Below, piece by piece: positions 38,062 through 51,145 of a stretch of DNA of 62,000 bases. The position numbers and the translations under genes are program-made. Positions within the stretch are counted from its first letter, which is position 1; every line of letters starts with the position of its first letter. The notes beneath the pieces are model-generated. The model was not told where the DNA came from. It did no database searches and saw only the letters and a program-made list of their open reading frames with translations. This stretch comes from Chrysomallon squamiferum. Lineage: Eukaryota > Mollusca > Gastropoda > Neomphalida > Peltospiridae. The stretch is from positions 15,813,045 through 15,875,044 of the forward strand of contig CM022678.1 of the NCBI GenBank assembly GCA_012295275.1, written 5' to 3'.

Positions 38062-38870
38062 CATCATCATCATCATCATCATCATTTGCTTTCTAAATAC
38101 CTGAAACATATAAAGAAGGCATTTTTTTTTTATTAATTACCTATTAATCATTTATATAAAAATTAACTGTTATCTGATAAATGAACAGTGATTTATCCGT
38201 ATATGAGTGAATGCGTGTGTGAAAAAAAAAATATTAAAATGATATATTTAGAAAGCAAATCATTATTTAAAAAACAACAAAAAACAAAATCAAACGTAAC
38301 AGTGATAAATATTGTATATAATTGCGTATTAATAATTTATATAAAAATTAACTGTTATCACATGACAAATGATAAATTTAAAAAAGTATAAAACAGTGAT
38401 ACATCGATTTATCTAACTATCTATCTGTGTGTGTGAATAAACTTTTTAACAAATAATATATTTATGAAAAAATATGCAAATACAATAACCTCAACCCATA
38501 TATAACATGTAGATATATACGTAAATAAGTAATCCGCTGTTATGATGTCATAATGAAAGTATTTTGATAATTGTACTCTGGTTTTGTTATTTAGTTACAG
38601 TAGAACAATATTTATCACAACATTTTTTTATAATAAACATTGTTTCGCTCTTAATACACAAGTACATCTGTAAATACATAAATATACATTTTAAAAAGTT
38701 TATATACTTATACTAACAGTCACAGAGAAAATTAAAATTTAACATGATAATTTATAAATGATACTATATAAATTCAAATAAAACTTATGTAAAAAGTAAC
38801 AAGTTTATTAACAAGTTACATAAAAATTAACTGTTAAGCAACGATGCTTCTTCAGGGGAGATAACCCTTT
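37195..38870. other. Non-coding 3' flank of kinase K-f
   Basis: Contains TA/CA runs at 37,370-37,430, ATT/ATC runs at 38,020-38,085 and AT-rich sequence similar to the flank of K-a. No gene recognised. Confidence 0.6.
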
Positions 38871-40291
38871 TTACAACTTCATTGTTTTCAGAATTTCATC
38901 TGCTGTAGGTCTTCTCTTCGGATCACGTTCCCAGCAACGATTCATCACTGGGTAGATACCTTGATCAATTCGGATATCTTTGGGAATGTTCGGAATCATT
39001 CCCTTCTCGCCGACCTGCTTCCGTAGCTGAAATTCGTTGAGGTCATAAAAGGGTTCTTCCTCGGTAAACACTTCCAGCATAACAAGTCCAAAGGAATAAA
39101 CATCGGCTTTTATATACTGCTCACGATTGAGTCGCTCACCACGGAGAACTTCGGGCGCTGAGTATCTGGGTGTGCCTCTGTTTCGGAAACATCCGGACAT
39201 GGACTTTTCTGTTTCAGCCTTCATCATACTCAGCCCGAAGTCGGTGATTTTCGCTGTAATGTTGCGGTAAGGTTGCTCTTCATCTTGCTCTGTCTCAGGC
39301 ATATTCAGCAAGATGTTTTTTGATTTTATGTCGCAGTGAGCCACGCCGCTTTCGTGCATGTACGCCAGTCCAGCACACACTTGTGTAATTATCGCAAGTT
39401 TTTCTGTGTCATCAAACACTATATCCTGAAATCAACAGAATATCTATTAAAATTAATATAAATATTTAATTTTCTTTGTCTTACAGAAACGCTTGGACAT
39501 TATATATTTCTACTTCAGTTATACACATAGTTCGTTTATTTAATATTAGACAGATTTACCTTTTCACGATGAAGTGCATCAAATAAGCTCAAATCCATTA
39601 GTTCCGTAACAATGCAGAGATTGGGACAGTCGACACAACCACCAAGAAATCTGACAATGTTCTTGTGCTTCAGTTTTATCAAGAGTTCCACCTCTCTGAT
39701 AAATTCTTTCAATCTACGATCAGAAACCTTCTGCACGTGCAGCTTCTTCACAGCAACAGGTTGTTTCTTCCAAATCGCAAAATAAACAACTCCGAACGCA
39801 CCTTGGCCTATTTTCTCCTTCAGATCGAGCTCTTCAAAGGAAATCAGTCCTCCACTCTGTCTCTCATCGTCTTCCACGTTTGTTCTTGGCTGCTGGTATG
39901 TTTGACGCTCTTCCTGCCATTCGTCTACTGCTTTCAGGCGGTTCGTTGCGAATCTGGCGTAGACAAGATATTCCTGCGGCTCGTTTCCGACGTCGTTAAG
40001 CCAGTCATTGTCGGGTACCTATTAACAGGTACAGAAAACAAAATTATTGTGCAGATGTCAGCTAGGTAATCACCTAATCAAAATACCCAGATCATTTGAA
40101 AGGTTTGTTTGCTATAAAAACACAAACAGAGTAACTTGTATTTTGTAATGAACAAAATTTTTCATTATTAATATAAATGAAACAGCGAAGAGTTGTCTCC
40201 TCTTTCCCTCTTTTTAAAAATGAAAAAACTTCGTCATATTAATACAAATATTTCTGGAAAGAAAGGAAAAAGAATAATAAAATAAAATAAA

Positions 40292-40369
<78 letters not shown>

Positions 40370-41697
40370 GAAAAAAATGTTAAAATTGAATTTTAAAAGA
40401 AACATTAAATGATTCAACGTATTTCTGTTTATGTTTTATTATCCTTTGTGATAACTCCCTCTTTGTTTGTGAGTGTTTGTTTGTATGTATCCACCTGTGT
40501 TGTATTACATGTATTAATTTTTTATTCCTATCTGTATTTACGCATGCGTGCCTTTGGGTGTGTGTATTGGTCCCATTTCTAACACTAACCATATCATTTA
40601 AATGTTTCTTCGCCTTTTCAATTTTTCTTTAGTTTCGTCACTTGGCCTCGGATTTCTCGGTATATCTGTCCGCCTTTTAGTCTTTCTTGAAATCGGTTTA
40701 GATCCGATCGGCAGTCCTACTCTGTTGTGCTTTCGATTGAAAGCATTGTCTTTATAAAAGTTGACTTCTGAACCAAAAATAGATAGATAAATAAATAAAT
40801 TAATAAATAAAGAATCTCTAGAATAAAAGCAAGGTTTCTATAACAAGATGGCAAGGGAATTAAAGAAATGTCTGGGAGAGAAAGAGATAATAATATGTAT
40901 TAGTGATGTGGTAGAATGGATATGGTGATAATGATGTTATGGTGACGTAATAATGATGCTGATGTTGACATGGTGATAATGCTGAAACTGTGTCTGCAAT
41001 AGAGTGGTATGGTAACGTACTGATAATGCTGTGGTGGTGTTGATGTACTGACAACGTTGTAATGGTGATAGTGGTGTAAATGTGGTAGTAATCATTCTGA
41101 CATTTCACGATGACCTCAGTGACATTACTGTATCAATGAGACAAATTATCTGCACATACCTGCACTAAATTTAGAAATGACAGCTGTTCCTTTAACCTTT
41201 CCAGCTCGACCCTTACTTCTGTTGTAGGCAGTATACGCATAGGTTGCATTTGACCCTTGACTTTCCTCTTTGGACGAGCCAGATTGAGAACTGTCAGGTG
41301 TTCCTTTCACTTGTCCAGCTCGACCAATACCTCTGTTGTGAGCGTTTTCTTTACGGGCAGAATTTGACTCTCGACTTTCCTCACTGGTCGAGCTAGATTT
41401 AGAAAAGTCAGTTGTTTCATATTCCTTTTCCACTGGACGTACACTTCTGCTGTAGGCGTCATTTGACCCTTGACTTTTCTCATTGGAGGAACCAGATCTA
41501 GAAGTGGCAGTTGTTCTATGCTCCGTTCCCTTACGATCCGCCTGTCTGTTGTAGGTGCTATCAACACAGGATTCAGCTGAACTTTGACTTTGGCCACTGG
41601 AGGACCCAGATTTAGAAATGACAGCTGTCCCTTTCTGCATTCCAACTCGACCCATACGCCTATTGTAGGCGTTGTCAACATAGGTTCCTTTTGACAT
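38871..41697 (-). pseudogene. TKL kinase K-f: full kinase domain, frameshifted exon B
   Basis: Exons 41160-41697 (A), 40590-40764 (B), 39560-40018 (N-lobe) and 38871-39425 (C-lobe). Exon A keeps one perfect repeat followed by four strongly diverged ones. The kinase lobes are intact with GQGAFGVV, VAVKKL, HCDIKSKN, DFG and SAPEVL, ending ILKTMKL. Exon B is 175 nt: relative to K-b it has a 9-nt in-frame deletion and one base missing from an A run near 40,625, which brings TAA four codons before the splice donor. Unless that base is an assembly error or another donor is used, translation stops before the kinase. All splice borders are conserved, so this is a young lesion or an error. Confidence 0.72.
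41160..41697 (-). repeat. K-f exon A: one intact and four degenerate YVDN repeats
   Basis: Repeat 1 is canonical (YVDNAYNRRMGRVGMQKGTA). Repeats 2-5 keep Asn-Arg and the Ser/Gly spacer but lose the Arg-Val-Gly core (for example STYNRQADRKG, AYSRSVRPV, NRGIGRAG, NRSKGRAG). Spacers become Glu/Ser-rich. Confidence 0.85.
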
Positions 41698-41780
41698 TTT
41701 GAGTCAAATAACTACAAATGGATGTAAATCAATTTTAAAAATGTGTTGTTAAAATTGATGTAGAGCCAAATGGTATCAAA

Positions 41781-42680
41781 CCGCCCCCCCCTTCCAGGAC
41801 AATTGCCCCTGGACAACTGCATAGATTCAGAATGATGTTTAATCAACATTCCAGTAAATTAGTCAAAGTGTTTCTTTAAAGTTGATTAACGGCATTTTGA
41901 TGACTAATTCCAATAAATTAGTCAAAGCTAACTAGAATCAGCTAACTACAAATTAAATATGATTAACGACATCTGCTAAAACATCTTATAAAAAAAAAAA
42001 AAAAACACTTAGCAGCAAAGCTAACTAGAGACAGCTAACTAACGTGAGTAAAGGCATTTGGGTTATTTTGATCTGCTGAGTATGGCAGAGCTGGTCGCAG
42101 ATGTGTTACAGAGCTGGCTTGTGGAATGTGTACCAGCGGCTGGAAAAGAACTTGCCGCGGACTAACAACGTCGTGGAAGGGTGGCACCGTCGCTTCCAGT
42201 CAAACATCTGAACTTCTGGACGTTTATAGACATGTTAAAGCGTGGACAAGCACTAATGAACTGGAAATAAACCAGAAGTTTGGCGGGGGAAAAATACCTC
42301 AACGATTTCGTCGAAAATACCAAGGTTCTTCATTGGGTTTGTTCAGACAGGTCAGATAACGTGAAAAGTGCTACGTCTTGGACTATTTGAGTGGACCAGC
42401 AGACAACATAAAAATGTGAAAACTGAAAAGTGTCAATGAACTCTTGTAAGAAGTGCCTTGGTATACATGGTTATAGTTGAATAGTTGAACCTGTACTTGT
42501 GAATGAACTGTTGTTATACAAAGCTTTACTAGAACATTATATACTACTCTGAATTTCATTTAATATGTGGTCTATTATTTTTTGAAATATTAAAAAACTT
42601 GTCCTTATACATGTATCTATGTCGTTATGCTTGAAAATCATTATTTGAAGAAAAAATGGGGGAGGGGGCAATTGTCACTG
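41781..42680 (+). mobile_element. MULE-type DNA transposon relic with short terminal inverted repeats
   Basis: About 0.9 kb absent from the same place in the other segments. Ends are inverted: GACAATTGCCCC at 41,798-41,809 and GGGGGCAATTGTC at 42,664-42,676. Inside, frames on the plus strand read WNVYQRLEKNLPRTNNVVEG then WHRRFQSN, followed in other frames by NFWTFIDMLKRGQAL and TNELEINQKFGGGKIPQRFR. These match the C-terminal end of animal MULE/FLYWCH-associated transposase-like proteins (LPRTNNxVEGWHR motif). At least two frame changes and a stop break it, and no catalytic region remains. Non-autonomous or dead. Confidence 0.8.
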
Positions 42681-42721
42681 TTTATTATTATCATCAAGAT
42701 ACCATCATCATCATCATCATC

Positions 42722-42761
<40 letters not shown>

Positions 42762-42777
42762 ATTATTATTATTATAA

Positions 42778-44008
42778 AAGTGAAATTTACCTTAAATGTT
42801 GAAATTTCTAGAACACAAATACCTTCCGCAAAGAAATTATAAACTGAAAGTACAAATTCTCCTACACACTATATTTATCCTTTATGAGTTAAGCTATGAG
42901 GAAAATACTAGTTTCGCTGCAGTAAATTTAATAATATGATGCTATAGCCTAGAGTTTTTGCTTTTATACATCCGCTTTTGTGTTGTGTGCTGGTGAGTGT
43001 GTGTGTTTGTGTGGGTGGATGTGTTAGTGTGGGTTTCATTTTATTTTTATACATGTGATCACACACACGCAAAGATAAAAACGTTGATAAATATTTATAT
43101 ATTATTCTTTAGGACTTTCTTTTTCTTTTTTCTTTTAGTTACCAGTATCATTATTATTACTCTGTCGAATTGGTTCCCAACCTTTTCTGTTCCCTGCCTC
43201 ACCTCAACATCTAAAAACAGTTTTGTAAACAGTTTTAAAACAGTTTTGTAAATGTCATTACTGTAATGTAAAGTAGAAATGCTTTATTTAAACAAAGCCA
43301 AAAATTAGTCAAGCAAACTGCTCTTAGGTGCTGCCGGATACACGATAACGTATGTAGACGAAATGTAACTGGAAGGTTGGTCGTATTATAATCACTTTCA
43401 AATTGCCCCAAGTTGGGAATTACTGCCCTATCGCTATCATCATCATAGTACTATTACTGCCAGTGCTGCTAATACTTCCACTATACTATAATTAGAACTA
43501 CTTTTATTTTACTTTCACAAGTACTACTGTAACTGTTCCTGTTACTATAGTATTACTACTATCTGTGCTGCTAGTATTATTATTAGTATTATTACTATTA
43601 CTGCTTCTACAACTACTACCGCTACTATGCTGCTGTTATTCTTTTCCTACTGCTACTAGTACGACTACCACTTCTACTACGATTATTATCGTAATTAATC
43701 AACACGATAATTAACGAAATTGTTCCACGTAATAAAAATTAATATAAATAGCGATATAGAAACTATTATCGGTCAATTAGTATTACCGGAAGTGTTAGTA
43801 TTACTGGGAGACAGGAGTGATCTGATTAAGCAGACTACCAGTTTGTTAAAAGTTCAAATAGAAGACGATAAACTGTAACATTATTATTATTATTTTTATT
43901 TATTTTGTTTTCTACAAACTGCACGAAAAAACTCTGAAAAAGCTATTAGTAGTAATACTTTTTAAAGTTTAACATGTATTAAAATGTTTTTAAGAATCGG
44001 AAATATAA

Positions 44009-44055
<47 letters not shown>

Positions 44056-44062
44056 CAGGTAT
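42778..44062 (-). repeat. Upstream module 4 (5' region of K-f)
   Basis: Upstream module with an (ATT)n near edge (about 42,720-42,776), the AAG|GTAAATTTC donor-like border, ACT-rich triplets at 43,440-43,690, the 'actattatcggtcaattag' block and a terminal (AAT)n at about 44,010-44,050. The MULE relic separates it from K-f exon A. Confidence 0.7.
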
Positions 44063-44889
44063 AAAATGTTCTACGCTTTATTTACGATGGATTTTAACAG
44101 GGAAAAGTCAATGAAATATCTAAGACATTTTTTTATTATTACTTTGAAGACTGTTTATATGATGTTAAGAAAATGCCCAATTTTTATCAAAATCAGCAAT
44201 CATCACAATCGTTGGATACAGACATAAAAATAAAAACCACAACACAATGAAACCATAAATATTTGGAATATCTAGTTAAAGATATTAATTGGTATACCAA
44301 ATTATTTTCTGCACATTCGTCTCATCTTTTATACATTAACATGGAACAGGATTTTGAACAAAAAAATTCAGTTAGGTAAAATTCATTTATTCTAACACTC
44401 TTGTGGTCGAAATGAACCTAATTGTATTGTTAGATAAAGAAAAATATGTACTGCATAAAATAAAATAAATAATAAATACAAATTCCAGATATTCTTAAAC
44501 AACTTTATTTCTTCAACATAAATAAAAATAGCTGTAAATAAATGAATTTATCTTTAATATATACTGTTTTAAATATGTAAAGAAAACTGACAATTGGTCA
44601 TATATTTCTATATATATATATATATATTTTTTATATCTTTTTCTTAATCTCCTGTGAGGTGGAGTTAATTTGATACTAGTAAATTAATACTAGTTTCTAA
44701 ATCGACATTGTCACTATATGAGGTAATTACACACTTTAAATTATACATGTTTCTTAACCTTCTTCACATAGTCCGTGAGACACAGTTATTTAAAGTATAG
44801 TGGTTTCTGAATGGACATAGTCACTGAATAATGTAACTATGGAGTTTTATTATCTCACTTATACTCATCATCATTGTCATCATCGTCAC
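44063..44889. other. 3' flank of the coiled-coil gene
   Basis: AT-rich, with no gene seen. Matching stretches stand beside both truncated copies (10.1-10.9 and 20.2-21.2 kb). Confidence 0.6.
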
Positions 44890-44895
44890 TTTATT
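44890..44895 (-). promoter_or_regulatory. Candidate poly(A) signal AATAAA for the coiled-coil gene
   Basis: AATAAA on the minus strand, seven bases downstream of the TAG at 44,902-44,904. Confidence 0.5.
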
Positions 44896-44901
44896 ACACA
44901 A

Positions 44902-45485
44902 CTATAAATTTGTGTGTCTCTTTGACTTCTTTGGCCTGTCTATCTGTAAGATGGAGCGAACCTGACGATATTCATCTGTGAAATAAACATCATCCTCATC
45001 ATCTTCATTGTCAGAGAACAGCAACATCTCTTCTTCCGACTGCTGTTTGTGTGATTGTGCATCAACACCAACATTGGAAAATACCTGAAAGAGAGATACG
45101 GAGATAAAACAGTAAGTGATTAAATTAGCTGTAAAACAGAATGTAGAAAATCTTCACACTTAACTTCAGATTAATGACAATGAGATAAATAATTATAGTG
45201 TAATTATAATGGGTTGAATGAATTTTCTAGTAAAATTCTAGATTACTTCCAGTCATTTAAAATGACCTGTAGAAATATGAAATTTTACCATTATTAAAAC
45301 TGTGAAATTAAAAAAAAAAAATCCTGCTGACTAGTTTTATAAGCTGTAGGTGAAATTCAGATCCTATTTTTTAGGCTTTTCCTTATATTCCCAAATCAAA
45401 ACACTTCCAGTCAAATGCATTTCAGATAAAGAATTTTCAACCTGCACTATTACTGCTGCTACCACTGCTGCTACCACTGCTGCAG

Positions 45486-45544
<59 letters not shown>

Positions 45545-45912
45545 GCTACAACTAGTATGACTACTGTTAGTATTACATGATTTTACGATATTTCACAAGA
45601 AAATGAAAATGTACAAAAATGCCTTCTCAGAACAACATTAACACCTTTTCATGTTGCTCACTTTTAATCACAACTACTACAACAACAACATTACCTTTGA
45701 TGATGTTAAAGATGTGGAGAAACTGACAGATTTTGTCTGAATTTGTTTACCCACAACCGAATCTGTGAAAAAATAAAATAGTTCAATTTAAAATATACCT
45801 GTGATGCTGAGAATAAATATTTTAAAACACTTTTACCTGTTTCTAAATAATTTTAAAATGTTTAATTTCATTTAATTTTATGTCATCACCATCACCATCA
45901 TCATCTTATTAT

Positions 45913-45957
<45 letters not shown>

Positions 45958-48900
45958 TTGATTTGAGGTTTGCAAACATCACAGGCTATACTAAGATTTA
46001 TTTTGGTTATGGATTTTTGACTAGACCAGTAGCCATATTTATTTATGCTAAATTCTAGATGTAAAATCAAAGGCAATACATTTTTTTATTTGGGGTGGAG
46101 ATGCTAGAACAGCTATAATCTTATGTTGCTGGTATCCAGATCTCTTTAACATAGGAATCTGTTACAACTGGGGTTATCCACTATAAAGAAGAACATTTTA
46201 AATATTTCTAATAATTTCTTATTTTTCCTAATTTCTGTTTTCTTTTAATTGATTTTGCTTTAGCCAATTTAAAAAAAAAAAAAAAAAAAAATTTCTACAT
46301 TTATTTAAAACTGAGACCAGTTGTCTCAGTGAAAACCTAATCATAGCTTATTTCACAAACCTTTCAAAATACTCTTAGGGTATGGTGAACCAGCTGGTTT
46401 ATTTTTTTGTGTCTGCTTAGAGCTTGTATCTGAAACAAGCAACAATAAAATTAATTTACTTTCCAAAACATTTGTTTTTATTTGTTTCTTTATTTTCTCA
46501 TAGAACGAAGTGACTATATCAATTAATATTTAACTGATTACTCTAGTTATAAAATTCTTAAAACTAAATACAAACTGAGACTTGTAAATATTCACTGATG
46601 ACTTTAAAACTTTTTATCATCTAACCTCATTTAGAACCGAGTATTTCCATCTCTCTCTTATTTATCTTCTTCAAATTGATTTCATTTATTAATACTTAAA
46701 TCAGTTATGATATATACATTATAGCATGAGAAAGTGGGATGAAGCTTAGAGGTAACACCATTAAATATATAAATGTGTGTGTGTGTGTGTGTGTGTGTGT
46801 CAAGATGTTTGTCCTGCTTTCCATTTTCTTTAGAAATGTGCATTAAAATGATGCTAAGGCTTAAATCTAAGGTTTTCAAAAATTGTTTTAAAATAATGTC
46901 CATTACTGACATTAGTGACATCAATATTTCATTAAAAAAAAAGGCAGAGTGCCTACCTGTATTTGTTTTAGTTGTTCCAGTCAAAGCTGATGTATTAGAA
47001 GTTAATGCTGATTCACGTTTCATCTTCTTTGTCGAAGTTCTTTCACTTGACTCTGTCGAGTTTGCTCTTTTGTTCTTTACACCTCTGCCAAAAGGAAAAG
47101 CTATGCCTATCTTGCTGTCACTGCCCTTGCTTCTGATTGGACAAACTGAACAGAAAGAAGATGACAATTTTCCACTTTTAGTTACAGAAGAACTAACTGG
47201 AGTAGAAGGAGTAGAAGGACAAGACGCTGGTTTGCTTCTGGTCATGGTTTTCAGAAAATCTACAAAAGTCTTTTGTTTTTTGTTCACTACATTTCTTGCA
47301 CTGGTTTCTGAACTTACAGTGGTGACAGAACAAGATGTGTGGTGTCGCTGGATTCCACAGCTTGTATTAGTGTTAAATCCTGGATTAATATTACAGGATT
47401 CATTGTGTAGAGTGTCACGCTGAGAATTTGAAGCTTCTCTAAAAGGTGGCACTTTAGTACTACAGCGTTTTCCTTTATCTGAAAATAATGTTTGTTTCTG
47501 AGGTGTCACTGTAGAGGTTTCTGACCCAGAGCTCTTTGTTTTGGAGGTAGAACATTTGGTAGCTTGATATGATATTTCTTTGGAGACACCTTCAACAGCA
47601 TCTGAACCTGGGATGGACATATGTAATTGTTCATGTGTCATATTGCTGGCTGTCTCTATAACATTAGTTGTGTTACTAGAAATTCTGTTGGCATCAGAGA
47701 GTCTGGGATCTACTTGAAGAATACTCTGTGTTTGATCCTGCATTTGAAGATCCCTAACTTCTTGTTGAACCACCCCTATCGCACCAATAGAACCTTCCTT
47801 GGCAATTTTATTTATTTTAACTGATGAGCTGGATGTCTGGCTTTTTTCAGCAGGTGTAGAGAGATGGCAAGAAGCTGGATCAGCATCTACAACCCCATCA
47901 CTGGCTTGCTTGTCAACATTAATGACATCATTGTTGACATCACTCTCAACATTCTGTACATTATTTGGATCATTGGCAATATCTGGTACACTGTTTACAT
48001 TCTGGTAAACATCTTGTACATTGTTTACCTCACTATGAATATCCTGTACAATGTTTACATCATGGACTTCATGTCCATTGTTTACAACACATGCAGCATC
48101 TTCTTCATCAATAATCATGGCATTATTGTTTGTAGAACCTGCTGATGTTTGTTTGTCAGTTTGTACTTGTTTTGAACTCAGAGTAACTTGATCTGTTTGT
48201 GCTGCAGTATTGGCCAACGCTGCATCAATGGTCTGTGTTGCCTCCCATGACGATGATGTTCTTTCTGTCTGTGTGGTGGTGTTGCTGATGTCAACTACAG
48301 TCTGTGTGTCTCTGCTACAAATGCTTGACTCAGTCTGACTGGCAGTAAACACAACAGAGAACAAGCTGATCTCTGTTTGTTGATCCTCTTCTTTCTTAGG
48401 AACATTGAGCTTTGCCTTAAGTGTTTGAAAAATAAATAAATAAATATATACTACATAGAGGGAATTTGTTTCTGTATCTGTAATGTCTGTGTGTGTTTGT
48501 GTGTGAATTTAAAAGTGAGATATGAAAGTGTGTCTATGTATTTCAGTGTATTTCTATATTCTTTTCCAAATCATGTAATTATGTAAAACATTAAATTATG
48601 CATCTCAACTTTCAGATTAGTCTAACAACTGTTAAGATTTCCAAATTTATTTATTTATTTACTTTAACTGGAAACATTTGTTTAATAAAATTTAAAACAT
48701 AAAATACCTTTAAACAAAAATTATAATAATAAAAATATTTTAGAATTTGTTTTTAAAATGTGAAAAAAAAAAAAAAAAAAAAGAAATAAAGAAAAGAAAG
48801 AACAAGAATACCAGAACATCAGTTTTTTTCTCTTCAAGGAATTACCTTTGCTTCTTCAAGCTCTGTTGTAACTTCAATATTCTTCTGTGCCCACTGTGAA

Positions 48901-50490
48901 TTCAGTTCCTCCAGCTGAGATTTAGATTTGTTAACACTTTCTACTGAATTCTTCAACATTTCAACCTCATCCTTCAACTCAGTATTCTGAATTAAAAAGG
49001 ATTATAAAAATAAAAATATACACACACACATATACACACCCACACTGATCAAATTCACAATTTGGATTTGTTAACACTTTCTACTGATTTCTTCAACATT
49101 TCAATCTCATCTTTCAACTCAAATATATACTCTGATTAAATTCTTAGTGAACTGATCTATTTAATCAAGTATGCAGTTTCAGTTCATTTTAAAAACTATA
49201 TACTTATTCACAAAAGCTTTGTGTATGTGTAGGTGTGTCTTTAAATCAAGTGTGCTGTTTATTATTCTACATTTATATGTATAAAAAAAAAGATTAATAT
49301 TTCTAACAACTCTAAGACTCACTGTTTTTGTATGGTCAGCAACAGTTAATGCATGTGTTTCATGGGCAGCACTCAGTTCAGTTTGCAGTGTTTCTACTGT
49401 GTGTTCCAGACTCTTGACTTTCTCTTGTAACATAGCACGATCTGTCTCTATTATTTGTATCTCCTTCTTAAACCTCTCAGCAAAATCACAGTGTCGCTGA
49501 ACCAGGGTATGAGCTGTTTGTAACTCTTGTAGGGCTGCCTGTGAAAACATCATAAATATCTGCACAGACAGACAAATACACACACAGATGAAGAGACATA
49601 TAAGTGTATGTACAAAGATATAAACACAAATATACACACTTACAAACAAAAAGAGCAACACAGACACACATATATATATATATACATAAGCAACAAACTT
49701 TAAAAATAAATAAAAACATTTTTAACCTGGTCAGTAATAATGAAAACCAAAATGAATAAGTTACAATAATAAATGAGTAATTTAATTTACCTCATACTTT
49801 GTGTTGCTTTTATCAAGTTGTTCAATCAGATCATCTTTTTGAAGAGTTAACTACAAGAAAAAACAATAATCAACACGGTTAATCTTTCTGTTCTGGTGAA
49901 TCTGAAACCAACATGATTCATTTTTTTTATATCAATTAACTATTTTAATTACTTAGTTACTTATTATTTTATCTGAAAATATGTAACTTCACCATGTCTA
50001 AATCTGATTAAAATGTTTTGCTAATTTATGAATCTGTTTGGTTTAAAACTTGTTAATTCTGTTATCAGTATTTGGTAATATAAAATATGATATTTATATT
50101 TATTACAAAAAAAAATATATAATAATAAACAAAATAATAAACTAGTACTAAAAAAGAATATAATGAATTAAATTAAATTAAATTAAATTAAATTAAATTA
50201 AAAATGTTAAAATGAAATAAAAGAAAAGAAAATAATAATATAAAATCATAGTAAAAGAAAATTAAAAACGAAAATTCACATTACATTTTTAATTTGCTGA
50301 CTAAGCGAAGCATTGTCAGTGATATATTTCTGGATATCCTCAAACTGTTTAGGTTTTGCTTCCAGCCTCACTTTCATTTCAATAAGCTGTGACTGGAGGT
50401 TTTTCTTGTCACACTTGTAATGCTCCATAACACATTTCTGGTGTTTGTTTACATACATCAATGTTTTGTTAAGTTTGGCTGCTTCAGTAA
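44902..50490 (-). CDS. Coiled-coil protein with multiple LC8-type TQT motifs (partial, N-terminus not found)
   Basis: Seven exons: 50285-50490, 49791-49850, 49323-49538, 48846-48986, 46957-48415, 45799-45836 and 44902-45084. Phases fit throughout, giving about 740 residues. The first four exons code heptad-rich coiled coil (for example FKKEIQIIETDRAMLQEKVK). The large exon codes a disordered region. It opens with a ladder of QTE/TQT/QTD motifs spaced 11-14 residues apart, resembling multivalent dynein light chain LC8 sites. Next come an Asn-rich 11-residue repeat region, a conserved KKQKTFVDFLKTMTR block and a Ser/Lys-rich tail. The last exons give KSVLKYLFSASQ, an acidic EDDEDD patch and the basic end SKRHTNL. 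I do not recognise the family; a cytoskeletal or centrosomal role is inference. Exon 50285-50490 begins in phase 1, so at least one upstream exon is missing. Confidence 0.85.
45488..45543. repeat. (ACT)n microsatellite
   Basis: About 18 ACT triplets in the intron between the 38-nt exon and the terminal exon of the coiled-coil gene. Confidence 0.95.
49062..49122 (-). pseudogene. Intronic duplicate of part of a coiled-coil exon
   Basis: About 60 bases matching the exon at 48846-48986 with a few differences (minus strand GAGTTGAAAGATGAGATTG and on to AACAAATCCAAA). It lies in the intron just upstream, with no intact splice sites. A partial tandem exon duplication. Confidence 0.8.
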
Positions 50491-50949
50491 CTATAAATAA
50501 ATAAATAAATAAATAAAATTTCCTAAGTAAAAGATAAACAATCTTAATAAGTTAAAAACAAAGGAATATACTTTTTAAATAAATATCAATAATTATCTGA
50601 AAGATGTATTATTCTTTTTAAATTTCCTCTGTGTGTGTCTGGGTGCATGCATGCTTCTTTTATTTTTTCATGAAAATAGTTTTACAATACTATAACAGAA
50701 TAATCATTTTTCATAGACTTCAAAAAAAACAAAAAAAAAAATTAAAAATGTTTACAAATTAAAAAATTAAAAATCCAGGCAGCAAAAAATGTAAATAAAT
50801 TTAAAATTTAATAAATAAATAGAAAAAAATTATTTTTGTCACTGATGCCAATACATGAAATGGTGAGGCATTTGAAGCTTCAGTTTTATTTCAGTGAATT
50901 CCAATTAAAATATAAAATCAAAATAAATAAATAAACAGGTAAATAAAAT

Positions 50950-51104
50950 AAAAATTGTTTGTTTATTTTGGTATGAAAATGATCCACAAAACAATCAAGA
51001 CAAAAATGTGGAAAGTGCAGGTGTGATTTGTAATGAATACAAAACTAATTTATAAATTTGAAAAGCAATAAATATATAAATAACTGAATAAAAAAATGTG
51101 TGTG

Positions 51105-51145
<41 letters not shown>

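Larger units (their letters stand above)
36945..47555. repeat. Tandem segment 4 (~10.6 kb), containing the parental coiled-coil 3' end
   Basis: Fourth segment: 5'-truncated head, kinase K-f, MULE relic, one upstream module, and the 3' exons of the intact coiled-coil gene. Beyond 47,555 the sequence continues into unduplicated exon, which identifies this as the source boundary. Confidence 0.82.

Noticed and set aside
46682-46956. C-terminal extension of the large coiled-coil exon past 46,957
   Set aside because: The ACAG|GTAGGC donor and the 38-nt and terminal exons give a better end; the extension reads through CA repeats.
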